This document shows positions 30,760 through 36,778 of a stretch of 43,566 bases of DNA, in pieces. Origin of the DNA: a virus. The stretch's first letter is position 1. Each line of letters opens with the position of its first letter. A model generated the notes under the pieces. The model was given only the letters and a program-made list of their open reading frames with translations, ran no database searches and was not told the origin of the DNA. Location: positions 1 through 43,566 of IMG/VR virus record IMGVR_UViG_3300037225_000283; one strand, given 5' to 3'. A program made the position numbers and the translations under genes.

Positions 30760-31077
30760 CTAGTTCCAGAGCCGCGCCACTTGCGCGGGCAGTTCCGGCT
30801 CATTTATCCGCTTGGCGTAATCCGCGAGAGCGGCGGCGTTGTCATTCCATATTCCCATTTTACAAATATCAGGCAGCTCGTCAAAGAGGAAGTGCCTACT
30901 GTGTTCAATCTCGACACACAGCCTGTCCCATCCAACGTGCAAGGGCAACTCTCCTGCACGTGTCCTTGCACGGTTGTAGAGGTCAGCGTCCTTGCAGTGT
31001 TCCCCTACCCAGTCGGGTGTGCACTGGTCACTGGCTTGCACTGCACAAGCAAACTCGCAGATACTACGCGCCTGCAT
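30760..31077 (-). CDS. Hypothetical protein, 105 aa
   Basis: Unrecognised. Start ATG in a TAATG overlap. Cysteine-rich (six Cys in the first 60 residues: RSICEFACAVQASDQC, EHCKDAD, DRLCVEIE) but helical overall, ending AALADYAKRINEPELPAQVARLW. The cysteines are not in C-x2-C pairs, so metal binding is uncertain. Confidence 0.6.
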   Translation of the reverse strand: MQARSICEFACAVQASDQCTPDWVGEHCKDADLYNRARTRAGELPLHVGWDRLCVEIEHSRHFLFDELPDICKMGIWNDNAAALADYAKRINEPELPAQVARLWN

Positions 31078-31262
31078 TAGTAAGGCCTCGCCAGTGAGCC
31101 GTTGCTATAGAGGTATTCGTACAGGCCCTCACGGAAAGAGTGCGTTGCTTCGTCTTTTTCTGTCTGCATGATGTCTCTGATTCTCTTTTCAAGGTCGTGG
31201 ACGACTTCGGGCGGGGCGTATTGCGCGACGACGCCCATTACCTGCTCAAGGCGTTCGCTCAT
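31077..31262 (-). CDS. Hypothetical helical protein, 61 aa
   Basis: Start ATG overlaps the preceding tiny gene (ATGA) after GAGGCGAAGCC. Helical and charged: SERLEQVMGVVAQYAPPEVVHDLEKRIRDIMQTEKDEATHSFREGLYEYLY. No motif. The stop is part of TAATG with the next start. Confidence 0.6.
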   Translation of the reverse strand: MSERLEQVMGVVAQYAPPEVVHDLEKRIRDIMQTEKDEATHSFREGLYEYLYSNGSLARPY

Positions 31263-31390
31263 GGCTTCGCCTCACGCTGTGCGGCCATCCAGCTAGTCAT
31301 AGCTGAGAGTACTTCCTGCATCGCCTCCATCTGTTTGACCATTGTGGCTATGCGGTCGATAATCCACTCAATGTTCTCTCGGTCAGTCAT
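31259..31390 (-). CDS. Hypothetical coiled-coil protein, 43 aa
   Basis: ATG 31390 after GAGGTGAAGC; stop inside an ATGA overlap with the next gene. Almost entirely one helix (ENIEWIIDRIATMVKQMEAM then QEVLSAMTSWMAAQ). Coupling and ribosome site support it being real. Function unknown. Confidence 0.6.
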   Translation of the reverse strand: MTDRENIEWIIDRIATMVKQMEAMQEVLSAMTSWMAAQREAKP

Positions 31391-31493
31391 GCTTCACCTC
31401 TAAGGGGAAACAAGCTCCGTACAGTCCGCAGTTTTTGCATTCCTCGTACCCCTGCCACGGGCACACAACCGGCGGGAGTGTCATACTTGCCAT
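31383..31493 (-). CDS. 36-aa four-cysteine protein
   Basis: ATG 31493 after GAGAGGTACGT. Cysteines at 11, 19, 22 and 28 (VCPWQGYEECKNCGLYGAC), spacing C-x7-C-x2-C-x5-C, enough to bind zinc or an iron-sulphur cluster. Overlaps neighbours by 8 and 13 bases. The spacing looks like the Fe-S cluster end of Cas4/RecB-type nucleases, but no other part of that fold is present. Confidence 0.6.
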   Translation of the reverse strand: MASMTLPPVVCPWQGYEECKNCGLYGACFPLEVKHD

Positions 31494-31609
31494 ACGTACC
31501 TCTCAAGGTTATACTGCTTGCGGTCGGTTCTAAGAAAGGCTCTACGTCCAAAGCGTGGAGCCTTTTCGATTTTGTCGTAGAATGTCCAGCGGTTCCGTGA
31601 TTTACTCAT
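31481..31609 (-). CDS. Basic 42-aa protein
   Basis: ATG 31609 after TAAGGAGG. Rich in Arg/Lys and aromatics (SRNRWTFYDKIEKAPRFGRRAFLRTDRKQYNLERYVW); likely nucleic-acid or ribosome binding by composition only. Overlaps the next gene by 13 bases. Confidence 0.55.
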   Translation of the reverse strand: MSKSRNRWTFYDKIEKAPRFGRRAFLRTDRKQYNLERYVWQV

Positions 31610-31682
31610 CGCATACCTCCTTAAGGATTTTGTTGATGATCTCCCGCCGCCTTCGGGCGGGTAGTGCGCTCCATAGTCTCAT
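31602..31682 (-). CDS. Possible 26-aa peptide
   Basis: ORF from ATG 31682 to TAA 31602 overlapping the next start (ATGAGTAA). Helical and basic (ARRRREIINKILKEVCDE). Only a weak AGGAAG precedes it. It fills the only gap in this coupled series, which is the main support; it could equally be a leader. Confidence 0.3.
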   Translation of the reverse strand: MRLWSALPARRRREIINKILKEVCDE

Positions 31683-31692
31683 CTTCGGCTTC

Positions 31693-31866
31693 CTATATCT
31701 CATTCAGCAAGTCGTACAGCAGGTTCTTGGAGTTCAGCAGGCCGTCCTCTACCTCGATTACGTTGATTCTTCCTACATGTTCTGTGTTGGCCTTTTCAAG
31801 AGCGATGCAGAGGTCAAGCCCGTCGTTCAGTGCGTCAATGATTTCCCTTATGTTGTTGTCTGACAT
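31693..31866 (-). CDS. Hypothetical protein, 57 aa
   Basis: ATG 31866 after GGGAGGTTATC. Helical and acidic: SDNNIREIIDALNDGLDLC then HVGRINVIEVEDGLLNSKNL. No homologue recognised. Ribosome site and absence of alternative coding here support it. Confidence 0.6.
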   Translation of the reverse strand: MSDNNIREIIDALNDGLDLCIALEKANTEHVGRINVIEVEDGLLNSKNLLYDLLNEI

Positions 31867-31902
31867 GATAACCTCCCATGCGCCTAGCCGCCGTGCGGCC
31901 CT

Positions 31903-32022
31903 CTAGCGCAGTCCTTCTATAATCGCGCGGGCGTTGTCAATGCGCGTCACCGTGGCAAAGTCTCCACCCATCCATGCCCTCTCCCATTCAATCTGCAAGA
32001 TTTCAAGTGTTGCGCCGTTCAT
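31903..32022 (-). CDS. Hypothetical protein, 39 aa
   Basis: ATG 32022 overlapping the upstream stop (ATGA), preceded by GGGGCGGC rather than a standard site. Sequence NGATLEILQIEWERAWMGGD then FATVTRIDNARAIIEGL, one helix plus a strand. Coupled to the 62-aa gene before it. Confidence 0.5.
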   Translation of the reverse strand: MNGATLEILQIEWERAWMGGDFATVTRIDNARAIIEGLR

Positions 32023-32207
32023 GCCGCCCCAGTGACAAAGGCAAAGTCAGCGAGCGAGTAAGCGCCTAAAACGTAACAGGCGATAGCGTCGGCCTCTTTT
32101 AGGTGTCTCCGCTTTTCTACCGTGTTTCCTTCGCCGTCGGCCTTCCAAGCTTTCGCAACCTCAGAGGTAAACCGATCCCGCGCGAATACCCTCAATGTGC
32201 TGTTCAT
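32019..32207 (-). CDS. Hypothetical protein, 62 aa
   Basis: ATG 32207 after AAGGAGAACAAGAC. Begins MNST, has a basic helical centre (RFTSEVAKAWKAD, VEKRRHLKEADAIACYVLGAYSLADFAFV). The N-terminus echoes the MNTLA starts of the next two genes upstream. Preceded by a 112-bp structured spacer. Confidence 0.6.
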   Translation of the reverse strand: MNSTLRVFARDRFTSEVAKAWKADGEGNTVEKRRHLKEADAIACYVLGAYSLADFAFVTGAA

Positions 32208-32319
32208 GTCTTGTTCTCCTTGTCCGGCTCTCGGCTCCGGCTGCCGTCTGTAGGGTAGGCTGTTGGCCTGCTCGCGGTGGCCAGTCCTGGGGGCTGGCTG
32301 CCGTGAAGAGGTCAGACGG
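32208..32319 (-). promoter_or_regulatory. Structured spacer/leader
   Basis: 112 bp without a gene. CCGTCTG (32244-32250) pairs with CAGACGG (32313-32319), enclosing CCAGTCC/GGGGGCTGG-like pairing. Placed between separately spaced (non-overlapping) early genes; possible RNA processing or control element. Confidence 0.35.
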
Positions 32320-32757
32320 TTAGAAGCCTTCGACTGCCTCTAAATCTTCGTCGCTGATTTCTTCCGCCTCGTTGCAGGCTTGCACTACCTTTGTAACGTC
32401 TTCGACTTCAAGAAAGCGGGGGTGTTGTCTCATCTGGTTCCCGTTCTCGCTTTCCCATCCAGTGAACATCACAACGTGGTAGCTCTTGCCGTTCTCACGA
32501 ACGAACAACTCGGAAGGGAGGCCGTGCCGGAGATTCCAAAAGGTCATTTCGGCTCCCGCATTTATAAGCGCGTAGCGAGTGTAGCCGTGACGCGCCATTA
32601 CTTCGGTAACGGTGATTTCGTCCTTGTGTGCGTCCAGAAGCATTGAACCGTCCTTGAACATTACTACATGATCTCCGCCGAGGATTGCAAATACCCCTTC
32701 TCTCATAAGGTCGTCGGTCTGGATGTCTCGTGCGCAAACGCTGGCCAGTGTATTCAT
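32320..32757 (-). CDS. Hypothetical protein, 145 aa, MNTLA start
   Basis: ATG 32757 after AAAGGAGCAAGCA. Begins MNTLASVCARD, like the next gene (MNTLAASHH). Strand-rich middle (GVFAILGGDHVVMFKDGSMLLD), VMARHGYTRYALINAG, then an acidic C-terminus (EAEEISDEDLEAVEGF). Unlike the tightly overlapped operon further left it is isolated by spacers of more than 100 bp with strong hairpins. Function unknown; first-expressed host-takeover genes have this organisation. Confidence 0.65.
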   Translation of the reverse strand: MNTLASVCARDIQTDDLMREGVFAILGGDHVVMFKDGSMLLDAHKDEITVTEVMARHGYTRYALINAGAEMTFWNLRHGLPSELFVRENGKSYHVVMFTGWESENGNQMRQHPRFLEVEDVTKVVQACNEAEEISDEDLEAVEGF

Positions 32758-32883
32758 TGCTTGCTCCTTTAACCCCTAGCCTCTCGGCTCTCTGGGGTAG
32801 ACGGTCTCGTTTCGAGACCTACTGCGACACGGCGCGGGAGTGTCTCGTTGGCCGTGTTTCGCCGTTTCCGGCTCGTCGGGCAG
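32758..32883 (-). promoter_or_regulatory. Structured spacer/leader with 7-bp hairpin
   Basis: GGTCTCG/CGAGACC around TTT (32803-32819) is perfect; ACCCC/GGGGT (32772-32799) encloses AGCC/GGCT. No gene or conserved promoter in it. Confidence 0.4.
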
Positions 32884-33150
32884 TCAGTCAGCGTTGTCTA
32901 GTGCGGTATTAACTGCATCAGCAAGGGTGGCGGGGTCGTTGAGTTCGGGCGGGTCAAGAGGCGTCAAGGTGTCAATCATAACCATCCGGCCCGCCATGTT
33001 CCCGGGGTTGGTGGTGTAGTGTCCTTGGAGTCCTTCGGGTCGGTCAATGATGATGATGCCGCCAGCCTCTCCAACGTGCTTATTGAATGCGAGTAAAACG
33101 GCGGTGGCTCCTTTGGGTGTCATGTGGTGGGAGGCGGCTAGTGTATTCAT
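32884..33150 (-). CDS. Hypothetical protein, 88 aa, MNTLA start, first early gene
   Basis: ATG 33150 after AAAGGAGTTGAC. Begins MNTLAASHHMTPKGATAVLLAFN, then GGIIIIDRPEGLQGHY and an acidic end. First gene after promoter P4, so presumably the first protein made. No homologue recognised. The shared MNTLA codons may reflect a duplicated translation-start cassette. Confidence 0.65.
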   Translation of the reverse strand: MNTLAASHHMTPKGATAVLLAFNKHVGEAGGIIIIDRPEGLQGHYTTNPGNMAGRMVMIDTLTPLDPPELNDPATLADAVNTALDNAD

Positions 33151-33346
33151 GTCAACTCCTTTGCCCTATTGGGCCATTCTTAGTGGTACGTTCACGGGAG
33201 CCTTGCGGCTCCAGTCAGCATATCGCTGATTGGTGTGGGTTCCGCTTAACCTAAGTCCGCGATTGCTGCGGGCTTCTCGGTGGCTTCGCTGTGGTTGGTT
33301 GTCAAGGTGCTTGAACTTCTAGGCGCGGGCTGTGTGTTCTGCTCGC
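33151..33346 (-). promoter_or_regulatory. About 200-nt structured 5' leader of the P4 transcript
   Basis: Between P4 and the first early gene. Perfect hairpins GGAGCC/GGCTCC with TTGC loop (33197-33212), TCAGC/GCTGA (33215-33229) and CCGC/GCGG nearby. No ORF with a ribosome site. Long leaders of this kind may stabilise or control the mRNA. Confidence 0.45.
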
Positions 33347-33354
33347 CTGTCCAT

Positions 33355-33382
33355 ATCATACGGGTATCCGCTTTCCTGTCAA
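33355..33382 (-). promoter_or_regulatory. Promoter P4 (conserved family), first early promoter
   Basis: On the - strand: -35 TTGACA (33377-33382), spacer GGAAAGCGGATACCCG (16 nt), -10 TATGAT (33355-33360). Best match of the family to a host housekeeping promoter. Confidence 0.8.
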
Positions 33383-33527
33383 TAGGGGTTCCCTAAGTCG
33401 TGTTCGGGTATGCGGGCAAGGGCAGTGATTGGGTCGTGCCAGGCGCGGCTAGTGTGCAGTGAGGGCGTTCCTATTCACCCATTGATATATACCTCAACCC
33501 TTGCGCTTGTAGGCCCTCTCAATGAGC

Positions 33528-33585
33528 GCGCGCGTTAGCGCGCATGGGTGGGCCTGGGTGCGCGCGCGCAAGCGCGGATGCGCAC
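33528..33585. repeat. Two alternating-GC palindromes
   Basis: GCGCGC/GCGCGC with GTTA loop (33528-33543), then GTGCGC/GCGCAC (33558-33585) enclosing CGCGC/GCGCG. Alternating purine-pyrimidine runs of this length can form cruciforms or Z-DNA. Confidence 0.7.
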
Positions 33586-33940
33586 GGGGCTCTTTCCCAT
33601 TCCTCGCCCAGCAGCCCCCTACAAGGGTTTCGGGGTGGGGGGGTGTAGATATATCACTCTCCGACTGGACTTATGGTTCTTTTAGAAACCTCCCTACTGA
33701 CCCCAGAGGAAAGAGGAACGGCCCCCTTTTTCTAAAGAAGGCCCGTTTCGGGGAAAAAAGAATCCGCTTGGGAACTAACGGAAGGCAGGTTTTAGGGGGG
33801 TCTGGAGACACCGATTTCGGAGGAAAAAAAAGAAGGCCGGAAGGTTTGTGTGAAGAAGGCGGCATAGTAACTGGCAGGGCAGCCCGCCCCCAGACTGACG
33901 ATAGAATGGATAGTGAAGAGGGTCTTCATAATACCCCCAA

Positions 33941-33968
33941 TTAGGGCACCCTTTTCTGCGTATATACT
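33941..33968 (+). promoter_or_regulatory. Candidate late promoter
   Basis: TTAGGG, 16 nt, TATACT (33963-33968). The -10 is good, the -35 poor, and the spacer does not resemble the early family. Located upstream of the first late gene; activation by a phage factor would be expected. Confidence 0.35.
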
Positions 33969-33988
33969 TATGAAGGGGCATAGTTTTT

Positions 33989-34052
33989 CTGTGGCAGTCT
34001 AGGTCGGCCCAATTACCCGCCTGAAACCAGTCTCACCCTGCGACTGCCACAG
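33989..34052. repeat. 11-bp inverted repeat upstream of the late genes
   Basis: CTGTGGCAGTC (33989-33999) and GACTGCCACAG (34042-34052) are perfect complements, 42 nt apart, ending just before the first late ribosome site. Could fold as a leader stem or be a packaging/regulator site next to the terminase genes. Confidence 0.65.
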
Positions 34053-34082
34053 CCCCGAATGGTGAGAAAGGTGAGGAAAAAT

Positions 34083-34622
34083 ATGAGAAACTACAGTATA
34101 GAACTGATAAAGCGGTGCCCTAGATGTGGAAAAGAGTTCTCTCTCACGGGTGGTCACCAAAAATACTGTTCCCCATGCAGCCCCCTAGTAAAAGCCGAAA
34201 GAAAGTCCCGCTGGAGAAAAGACAATCCCGAAAAGGCAAAAGTTGAAAGGGACACTTGGCGGGCGAAGAACCCCGAAAAAGTAAAAGCAGGAAATGCCGC
34301 ATGGAGAGAAAAGCACCCCGAAAGCGTAAAAACTTGCAATAGAAACTCCAAGATGAAACGCGCCGCCTATTACAAGGTTTATCAGCCAGCACACCCCGAA
34401 CAGGCGAGGAAACAACACTATAAGCGAAGGGGTATGGGATTTGTTCCACTCAACGCTTTCTTTCTCGACAGTGAAGCCCATCACGTTGATAGTCAGTTCG
34501 TTATCTATCTCCCGAAGGACTTGCATAAAAGCGTCCGGCATTGTCTCAAGACTGGAAAGAACATGGAAAAGATAAATGCCCTAGCCGGTGCCTACCTAAT
34601 GGAGGACTGCCCATATGTCTAA
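34083..34622 (+). CDS. Mobile HNH-type endonuclease with zinc ribbon and KxNPEK repeats (copy 2)
   Basis: 179 aa from ATG 34083 (GAGGAAAAAT before it; ATG 34059 is in frame). An N-terminal CPRCGKEF...CSPC ribbon is followed by three to four repeats of a 15-residue unit (RKDNPEKAKVERDTWRAK, NPEKVKAGNAAWREK, HPESVKTC), then the core RRGMGFVPLNAFFLDSEAHHVD, FVIYLPKDLHKSVRH, TGKNMEKINALA. The core is that of the genes at 24928 and 38749; the DNA-reading N-terminus is different. It sits before the terminase genes and overlaps terS by eight bases. Confidence 0.8.
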   Translation: MRNYSIELIKRCPRCGKEFSLTGGHQKYCSPCSPLVKAERKSRWRKDNPEKAKVERDTWRAKNPEKVKAGNAAWREKHPESVKTCNRNSKMKRAAYYKVYQPAHPEQARKQHYKRRGMGFVPLNAFFLDSEAHHVDSQFVIYLPKDLHKSVRHCLKTGKNMEKINALAGAYLMEDCPYV

Positions 34623-35133
34623 GCTCCGCCCAGAAATCGTCCCTGCCTTGCCGCAGGAACCCATCGTTTTGTCAGAGAAACCCGTCAGAAAGACGTTCAA
34701 TCGGCAGGAGTATACCTACGCACAGCACGAGGCTTGTAGAGAGAGCTACCTTATGCTTGGCCGTGACCGTTCCCTCTTGAAGGTGGGCTTCTACGCGGGG
34801 GTCAAACTCTCCACCCTGAAGGGTTGGTCTACCTCCGAACACTGGGACGAGTGGGTCAACGTCATGGAAGGGGTCTTGAACGACCTCGCTCTCAAGGGGC
34901 TGTACGACGCCGGTGTGGCTAACAAGTGCGAAGAGGCGAAGGCCACGCTCATTCAGATTATCAGGCGGGGTAGTGAACTCTTAGAAGAGAAGAAGATCAT
35001 GCTTCGGGCGGCAGATATCACAACCGCCGCGAAGCTACTTTTGGATTTGAATTCTGACACTAAGCATGACGAGGCGGAGAAGTTGCCTGATTGGCCTACA
35101 GAGGTAGAAACGAGGCACGCCGTTGCTGACTGA
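34615..35133 (+). CDS. terS: Terminase small subunit
   Basis: 172 aa. N-terminal HTH region (YAQHEACRESYLMLGRDRSLLKVGFYAGVKLSTLKGWS) typical of small terminases that recognise packaging sites, followed by helices for oligomerisation (SELLEEKKIMLRAADITTAAKLL). Immediately upstream of and overlapping the large subunit gene. Recognises phage DNA and delivers it to the motor. Confidence 0.75.
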   Translation: MSKLRPEIVPALPQEPIVLSEKPVRKTFNRQEYTYAQHEACRESYLMLGRDRSLLKVGFYAGVKLSTLKGWSTSEHWDEWVNVMEGVLNDLALKGLYDAGVANKCEEAKATLIQIIRRGSELLEEKKIMLRAADITTAAKLLLDLNSDTKHDEAEKLPDWPTEVETRHAVAD

Positions 35134-36457
35134 CCTCAAGGGCAAGCCGGTACTTTGGCGTGTGTCCGAGGCCGGTTGCATCGAGGAAGACCCAAATTCT
35201 TTCCAACGCGAATACCTCGACGACTACCTCACCACCTACCTCATGTTCATCGCCGGTTCAGGCGCGGGCAAGTCATCCTCAATTCCCATCAAACTCTTTC
35301 GCTGGATACGCAAGCGACACGGTGGAAGGTACTTGGTTACGGAACCCACCTTCGACTTTCTTGAGAAGATTGCCAAGCCGTACATCGTTGAATATTTTGA
35401 CCACACCCCGCTAAAAGGGAAATGGTCGGAAAAGAAACGGTGCTACTCGGGAACCAACTTCGAGATTTACCTTGGCTCTGCGGACAAGCCCGACCTTCTT
35501 GAGGGCGGCCAGTATGACGGCATTATCATCGACGAGATAGCCCAGTGCCGCAGGCAAGTCTGGATTGCCTTACAGTCGCGCATCCTGATGAAAGACGGAC
35601 AACTCTGCGGCCTAAGCACTCCCTATCCAGGGAGAACGCAGGCGTGGCTGGCAGACGAACCGTATGAAGAATGGAAGAGCGGAAACCCCGCCTACAAGTT
35701 TATCCAGTGTCCTTCTACCGCCAACCCCGCTTTTCCAAAGGAAGAGTTCGAGCGGCTGCGGAAAGAGATGGCCCCCGCAGAATTTGCGATGCGGTATCTC
35801 GGAGAGTTCACGGCAGCAATTGGGCTGGTCTACGACCTGAAAAAAGGCTCCATTATCCCCTACCGCGAACCTCCAGAGAACGCCGAAGTCTGGTGCGGCA
35901 TGGACTTTGGGTTTGGGCACCCTACGGCCCTCGCTTACTTCTTTGAGGAAAACGGGGTCGTGTACCAGTTCAGGGAATACGAAGCGTCCGCCATCGACTA
36001 CGAGACGCACGTAGAAAACAACCTAGAGGCCCTGATGAAGTACCGTGTCCGCAGGGTGTATTACGACCCTTCCAACCCACAGGGCGCGGCAGAGATGAAG
36101 AAGTGGCTCAAGAAGAACGGACTTGAGATTGCCTTTCTTGCCGCCATCAACGATGTGGACAAGGGTATCTCAGAGGTCTCCAGAATGATAAACGCGGGGG
36201 AGTATTGCCTCATGGACACCTGCCTCCAGACAAAAGATGAGGCACGGAACTATGTCTGGCGAAATGGGAAACCACTCAAGGAACTCGATGACCTCATGGA
36301 CGCCGTAAGGTACGGTCTCATGGGCAGGAAGCAATATCGTGCACAACTTGAGAAGGCCAGAATTAATCCTGAACCCCTTATGACAAAAGCAGCAGAACGG
36401 ATTGCCCATATTTTTGAGAAACATGAGGCTGACGGGATTTGGATGAGGAGGCTGTAA
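35123..36457 (+). CDS. terL: Terminase large subunit
   Basis: 444 aa with TTG start (GAGGC upstream, overlapping terS). Walker A GSGAGKS (45-51), Walker B YDGIIIDEIAQ (Asp137-Glu138), adenine/coupling segment near LSTPYPG (165-170), and an RNase H-like nuclease with Asp261 (GMDFGFGHP), a middle acidic DPSNPQG (315) and Asp393 (DDLMDAVRYG). This ATPase-nuclease packages and cuts the genome. Diagnostic of a tailed phage. Confidence 0.93.
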   Translation: MLTDLKGKPVLWRVSEAGCIEEDPNSFQREYLDDYLTTYLMFIAGSGAGKSSSIPIKLFRWIRKRHGGRYLVTEPTFDFLEKIAKPYIVEYFDHTPLKGKWSEKKRCYSGTNFEIYLGSADKPDLLEGGQYDGIIIDEIAQCRRQVWIALQSRILMKDGQLCGLSTPYPGRTQAWLADEPYEEWKSGNPAYKFIQCPSTANPAFPKEEFERLRKEMAPAEFAMRYLGEFTAAIGLVYDLKKGSIIPYREPPENAEVWCGMDFGFGHPTALAYFFEENGVVYQFREYEASAIDYETHVENNLEALMKYRVRRVYYDPSNPQGAAEMKKWLKKNGLEIAFLAAINDVDKGISEVSRMINAGEYCLMDTCLQTKDEARNYVWRNGKPLKELDDLMDAVRYGLMGRKQYRAQLEKARINPEPLMTKAAERIAHIFEKHEADGIWMRRL

Positions 36458-36458
36458 C

Positions 36459-36590
36459 GTGCCAATCAAATTAGAGAGGGAACTTTTGAAAGAGGCCCTT
36501 AAAAAGCATCTGACGGGAAAGAAAAAGGATGCCTACGTTTTTGGCACCCTTCGTCAGACTGGCTGGGTTCCCAAAAGAGAACGCAAATGA
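36459..36590 (+). CDS. Small conserved post-terminase protein, 43 aa
   Basis: GTG start after GAGGAGGCTGTAAC, two bases after the terL stop; stop in an ATGA overlap. Basic helix IKLERELLKEALKKHLTGKKKDAY, then VFGTLRQTGWVPKRERK. Very short proteins with a GTLR...GW pattern occur beside terminase genes of other phages from memory; role unknown. Confidence 0.6.
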   Translation: MPIKLERELLKEALKKHLTGKKKDAYVFGTLRQTGWVPKRERK

Positions 36591-36778
36591 CAGGGAACAA
36601 AAACGGCGACCTCGTTCTTGACAACGGCATTGTCATTCCCGCCGAGAAACGCCAAAGGACTGAGGTTTACAGCCGCGTAGTTGGTTATCTGCGCCCCGTT
36701 GCCCAGTGGAACAAGGGCAAGAAGGCAGAGTGGGCCGATAGAATTGACTTCAAGGTTTCGCAGAAGGGGGCAACATGA
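36587..36778 (+). CDS. Stand-alone tail resembling the glycyl-radical end of anaerobic NrdD
   Basis: 63 aa. TEVYSRVVGYLRPVAQWNKGK followed by KAEWADRIDF closely follows the C-terminal end of anaerobic ribonucleotide reductase (pattern EVYSRVxGYxRPVxxWNxGKxxEFxDR), with Gly33 in the place of the radical glycine. The zinc cysteines that precede it in NrdD are absent, and no NrdD body or activase is encoded here. Function is inferred: a replacement radical domain, or a fold relic. ATGA overlaps on both sides, within the packaging genes. Confidence 0.65.
   Translation: MTGNKNGDLVLDNGIVIPAEKRQRTEVYSRVVGYLRPVAQWNKGKKAEWADRIDFKVSQKGAT

Larger units (their letters stand above)
33383..34082. other. 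Divergent control region between early and late modules
   Basis: 700 bp. Contains GC palindromes (33528-33585), polypurine tracts (33780-33850), a candidate + promoter (33941) and an 11-bp inverted repeat (33989-34052). A 140-codon + ORF (33522-33944) lacks a ribosome site and has low-complexity composition, so I treat it as noncoding. Confidence 0.55.

Noticed and set aside
33522-33944. 140-codon + strand ORF in the divergent region
   Set aside because: No ribosome site, low-complexity Arg/Gly composition and GC palindromes at its start; it looks like an accidental reading of control DNA.
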